Positions 61,031 to 64,000 of a stretch of 64,000 nucleotides of DNA are shown here, piece by piece. Numbering within the stretch: the first letter of the stretch is position 1; each line of letters opens with the position of its first letter. The DNA is from Dendrolimus kikuchii (lineage: Eukaryota; Arthropoda; Insecta; Lepidoptera; Lasiocampidae). The notes under the pieces were generated by a model, which saw only the letters and a program-made list of their open reading frames with translations, was not told the DNA's origin and ran no database searches. Both the position numbers and the translations under genes were made by a program. Where the stretch lies: the NCBI GenBank assembly GCA_019925095.2, contig CM034411.1:7045501-7109500 (forward strand). The letters are read 5' to 3'.

Positions 61031-62878
61031 TTACCCTAAAAGATCATTGCCAACGGGGAGCGTGCCCAGAAGGCTGGCTGCATTGCCACGCTGTATGGCA
61101 ATACTTATTTGTTGTGCAAAATATGAGCCAGCCTTCTGATCACGGGTAGTGTCAAAGAGTTTCTTACATATGTCTTTAAAGAAACTCTTTGCCGACGGAC
61201 CCCACGGGCCTAATGTTTCAACCCCAAACGGCACAAATATGTAACCCCTTCCTAAGGCTCCATATTTGCGCCGTTTGACGTCCTCAGCTGAAGCGGCAGC
61301 GTTGCCAGCCCCTGACTCGGTCATTGGAAGATGTGACGGGGCCAGTGTGTCAACACAGGTCGCATCCCACACTAGCGGCCGCCCCATCTTCCAAGGGACG
61401 AGTGACATTCCGTCCGGTCTCTTGCCATCGTCACGCACCAGGCCATTTGGTTCCAGAATGGCCGGGACGCCGACGCTGACAAGAGCTCGGCGAATGATGT
61501 CGTTGAGGCTGGCATGACGAGATCTTCTTCCTGCGCTTTTTAAACATGACAACCCGTGGTGTCCAAATCGGTCTACCATAACTCCACATTGACAGTGATG
61601 TGGTACGCAACATGGTGCCCCCAGGCGTAAACTCGCGGCTAATCGGAATGTAGTGTTGTCCAGAAGTGTATTATTATAAAATGATGGGTGTGCTTGTAAC
61701 CACTGTCCAGACTCCCAATTAGCGACGGCTAAGAGGCGGGCGCGCTCTGCTGAACTGGTACACGTTTGTAGAAGATTATCCCGCGTAAGTTCGCAGAGCG
61801 GCCCATCCCAAGCATGCTGTGAAGTAAGGACAGTAGGTACATTAACGTTAGGGCAAGCCATTGACCAAACTCTTCTGGCATCGGTTAAATAGGGAATTTC
61901 GAACTGAAAATTGGTCTTTTGTAAAATTTTGAATACTAAATCACGCGTACTGTAAGCCGATGACAGAAAAGCTGGCAGAGCGACACTGGAGATTTTGCGG
62001 ACGCCGAGGCCACCCAGTTTTACCGGGAGAGAACACTGTGACCATGCACGGTCGTCCATTTCTAAATTTATGATGGATATGAGGGTATCCCTCACGATGT
62101 TGTCCAACGTCTGTAAAAGAGAGGTTTGTTTCCAGAGTTGGCAACATCGGAGGGTGTATGTAAATTTGGGCACGAAAAGGCAGTATCGGATGATAGTGTA
62201 GGCCATATGTGTATTAATTTGGAGTAAACGATCTGAACTTTCACGGAAATTTTTTATATTTTCTTCGACGTAGTTAGGTATTGACTCGTCGAAGATTGGG
62301 GCACCTAGGAGGTGAAGTGAGGAGTTGTTTACTAATTTAATTCCCGGTGCTATTGTATTTAGTCTAGAGATTATTTCAGTTTTACGCTCTGTGTTGCTGA
62401 TATAATATTCGCATTTGCTTAAATTTATTTCAAGTCCTATGGTTTTAAGTTCTTTTGTTAGAATGGTAAAATCTTCCAAAACGTCATCTACTTCACCTCC
62501 TAAAGTGCCATCATCTAGATACCATACATTAAATTTGGATTTCAAACGTGTAATGATGGGATGAATTGCTAAACTAAAAATGGCTGGCCCTAACGGATCG
62601 CCTTGCTGGCATCCAGTTTTTGAATAAATTACGTTGTCTTGAAATATTAATTTTGAATTTTGACTATAGCATTGCCAAAGAAAATGATAACAATCTGGAA
62701 TTTGGTCTTTAATTTGTGAGAGCAAGGCAGATCGATCAACTGAATTGAAGGCGTTCTTAACATCCACCTTCAGTACTAAATCTCCACCATTGTGTTGGAG
62801 GAATGTGCGTAAAGCGTGGACAGCCGCCTCGCAGCCCCCTCGCGAACCAAAACCCAGCTGGTTGGGCTGAAAGTATAA
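61031..62878 (-). CDS. LINE ORF: reverse transcriptase with C-terminal restriction-like endonuclease, 5'-truncated
   Basis: One frame, uninterrupted for about 615 codons. RT motifs in order: QPNQLGFGSRGGCEA, VDVKNAFNSVDRSALL (motif A Asp), GCQQGDPLGPAIF (motif B), WYLDDGTLGG (motif C, catalytic DD). Near the C-terminus a zinc-knuckle-like CQCGVMVDRFGHHGLSC (C-x-C-x8-H-x4-C), then KRPDG...WDATCVDT, which fits the R/KPD-x12-15-D core of the restriction-like endonuclease found in the R2/R4/HERO/NeSL group of non-LTR elements. No N-terminal part: the frame stops at 62879 and homology ends near 62872, typical 5' truncation. Antisense to the M13 gene. The open frame suggests a recent insertion. Clade is uncertain. 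Confidence 0.85.
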   Translation of the reverse strand, partial: LYFQPNQLGFGSRGGCEAAVHALRTFLQHNGGDLVLKVDVKNAFNSVDRSALLSQIKDQIPDCYHFLWQCYSQNSKLIFQDNVIYSKTGCQQGDPLGPAIFSLAIHPIITRLKSKFNVWYLDDGTLGGEVDDVLEDFTILTKELKTIGLEINLSKCEYYISNTERKTEIISRLNTIAPGIKLVNNSSLHLLGAPIFDESIPNYVEENIKNFRESSDRLLQINTHMAYTIIRYCLFVPKFTYTLRCCQLWKQTSLLQTLDNIVRDTLISIINLEMDDRAWSQCSLPVKLGGLGVRKISSVALPAFLSSAYSTRDLVFKILQKTNFQFEIPYLTDARRVWSMACPNVNVPTVLTSQHAWDGPLCELTRDNLLQTCTSSAERARLLAVANWESGQWLQAHPSFYNNTLLDNTTFRLAASLRLGAPCCVPHHCQCGVMVDRFGHHGLSCLKSAGRRSRHASLNDIIRRALVSVGVPAILEPNGLVRDDGKRPDGMSLVPWKMGRPLVWDATCVDTLAPSHLPMTESGAGNAAASAEDVKRRKYGALGRGYIFVPFGVETLGPWGPSAKSFFKDICKKLFDTTRDQKAGSYFAQQISIAIQRGNAASLLGTLPVGNDLLG

Positions 62879-62999
62879 TTATAAGTTTTCAGCTTTTTTC
62901 TTACAACAACACTTAGCTGCGAGGATTGTCTAATTAATTTTGTAAAAAAAAAAAAAATATGACCACTTTGCTGAATATCGCAAAAAGCTCGAGTGGTTG

Positions 63000-63270
63000 C
63001 CTATCTCACTTCGCCGGAATGCTCATCTTCTCAAGTTACTATATCATATACTGTTTATACCTTATCTTAAGGAATGTTTCAACTTCCTTTATATTTCACA
63101 CACCCTCAATTTGCGCTCCACTAATAATCTCCTGTTAATGGCACCTGCACACTCTTCAACGTTTTATTCCAACTCCTTCGCCATGCAGGCTGTCTTATTT
63201 GGAACTCTTTGCCCACTGACGTCACAAAGGCCAAATCTTTTTCCATATTTAAAAATTCACTCAGGAATTT
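63000..63270 (+). pseudogene. Jockey-like LINE ORF2 C-terminus
   Basis: Encodes a stretch ending SHTLNLRSTNNLLLMAPAHS, STFYSNSFAMQAV, a one-base shift, then WNSLPTDVTKAKSFSIFKNS. Same signature as at 33365. Immediately followed, in frame, by a copy of the 310-bp A-tailed retroposon (see findings). Confidence 0.65.
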
Positions 63271-63582
63271 GCATTCGTGCAGGAACGGAAAAAGAATACA
63301 ATTTCCTGCGGCCGGGCGGCCTGTCGTAAGAGGCGACAAAACAACCCACAGCCAGGTGGTAGGGTATTTGCCCGACTGGATGGCTACCACCCCTGTCCTA
63401 GAGTATGCCGCCATAACAACCTTGAGTTGTATTCAGGCATTAGTGACCAGGTTCCAGTCTCCCTTAAGAGAGCAGCAGCGCATTTGTAGCACCTTTAGTG
63501 TCGCAAATATCTTTAGGCGACGGTAACCGCTTTCCATCAAGTGGGCCGTCTGCCTGTCTGCTGAACTCCTGCAATAAAAAAA
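63271..63582 (+). repeat. A-tailed retroposon joined to a LINE 3' end
   Basis: Full-length copy, cgtgcaggaacggaaaaag to ctgaactcctgcaataaaaa. The LINE frame ending FKNSLRNLHS reads straight into it. Confidence 0.85.
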
Positions 63583-63584
63583 AC

Positions 63585-64000
63585 ATTATGTTAGACTTAC
63601 GCAATAATATATGTGCTAGTTTACAATACTTTAGACTGTAATCTGCTGTCCATGTAGGTCATTTTTATTATTTTTTTATTTTATTTTTCTTTGTTGCATA
63701 ATAATTACAGATAATTTAAGAATTTCCTTTAAGTCAGGTTGCCTGGAAGAGATCGTTTTTAGCGATAAGGCCGCCTTTTGTTTTACCAAGTAACTATTGT
63801 CTTGTCGTGCATTTTTGTAGTTTTTATTTTGGTGAACAATAAAGTGTTGTCTATGTCTGTCTAATTTTGGAATAAAATACGCGGCTTAGAGTGAACTGAC
63901 AGAAATTTTCACGTTAGGAGAAAGCGTTATGCCATCTCCAGCCTCCAGGCGACATTTAACGTAAGGTAACATAAAACCTCGTTCCTGACGAGGGTATCCC
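63585..64000. other. Right edge, no exon seen
   Basis: No M13 exon (expected ENIADNGG-type block) is found between 62880 and 64000, so exon 12 lies beyond the window. gataaggccgcctt...aacaataaagt at 63763-63845 recurs at 21645-21735 and is a LINE-type 3' end. Confidence 0.5.

Overview
The window looks like AT-rich nuclear DNA from an insect, most likely a moth or butterfly. Three things point that way. Short exons with GT-AG introns sit in long introns packed with transposable elements. There are Helitron-like elements whose ends read like the lepidopteran Lep1 type (CTAG end after a small hairpin). There are tRNA-derived SINEs with the 'cagcagtgggacatttatgggctg' type of 3' body (compared from memory, no search run). 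No bacterial features, CRISPR array, rRNA or functional tRNA gene is visible.

One host gene dominates. Eleven exons on the + strand (12065-61002, continuing past the right edge) encode a type II membrane zinc metallopeptidase of family M13 (neprilysin / endothelin-converting enzyme group). The reading frame is kept across every junction for about 687 residues, from a Ser/Thr/Pro-rich cytosolic tail through one transmembrane helix to the zinc motif HELTH. The last part (third zinc ligand, C-terminus) lies outside the window. Intron 1 is about 25 kb and intron 2 about 7.9 kb. A TATA box plus initiator lies about 0.86 kb upstream of the ATG.

A second, small gene is nested on the same strand inside intron 2 (43225-43734): a three-exon Myb/SANT-like (zeste-type) DNA-binding protein, with an in-frame TGA after which the frame stays open to 43992.

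Almost everything else is mobile DNA. It includes a dead mariner (15628-16890); a 5'-truncated but otherwise open LINE with reverse transcriptase and a C-terminal CCHC / RPD...D restriction-like endonuclease (61031-62878, -), with its 3' end 0-28 bp from the exon 11 splice donor; five more coding 3' fragments of that LINE; fragments of RTE-like and jockey-like LINEs; four solo LTRs of one family (two with perfect GTAT target duplications); hAT- and Harbinger-type MITEs with clean target duplications; several Helitrons; at least fourteen copies of a ~310-bp A-tailed retroposon; tRNA SINEs; and a 48-bp minisatellite (49333-49670).

I did not find a convincing undescribed biological system. The best second looks are the nested zeste-like gene with its internal stop, the LINE at the splice donor, a hairpin shared by two LINE copies, two template-switch-like hairpins in retroposon copies, and an in-frame alternative acceptor in the peptidase gene. 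The tiling of features is by eye; repeat boundaries are usually good to about 10-20 bp unless a target duplication fixes them.
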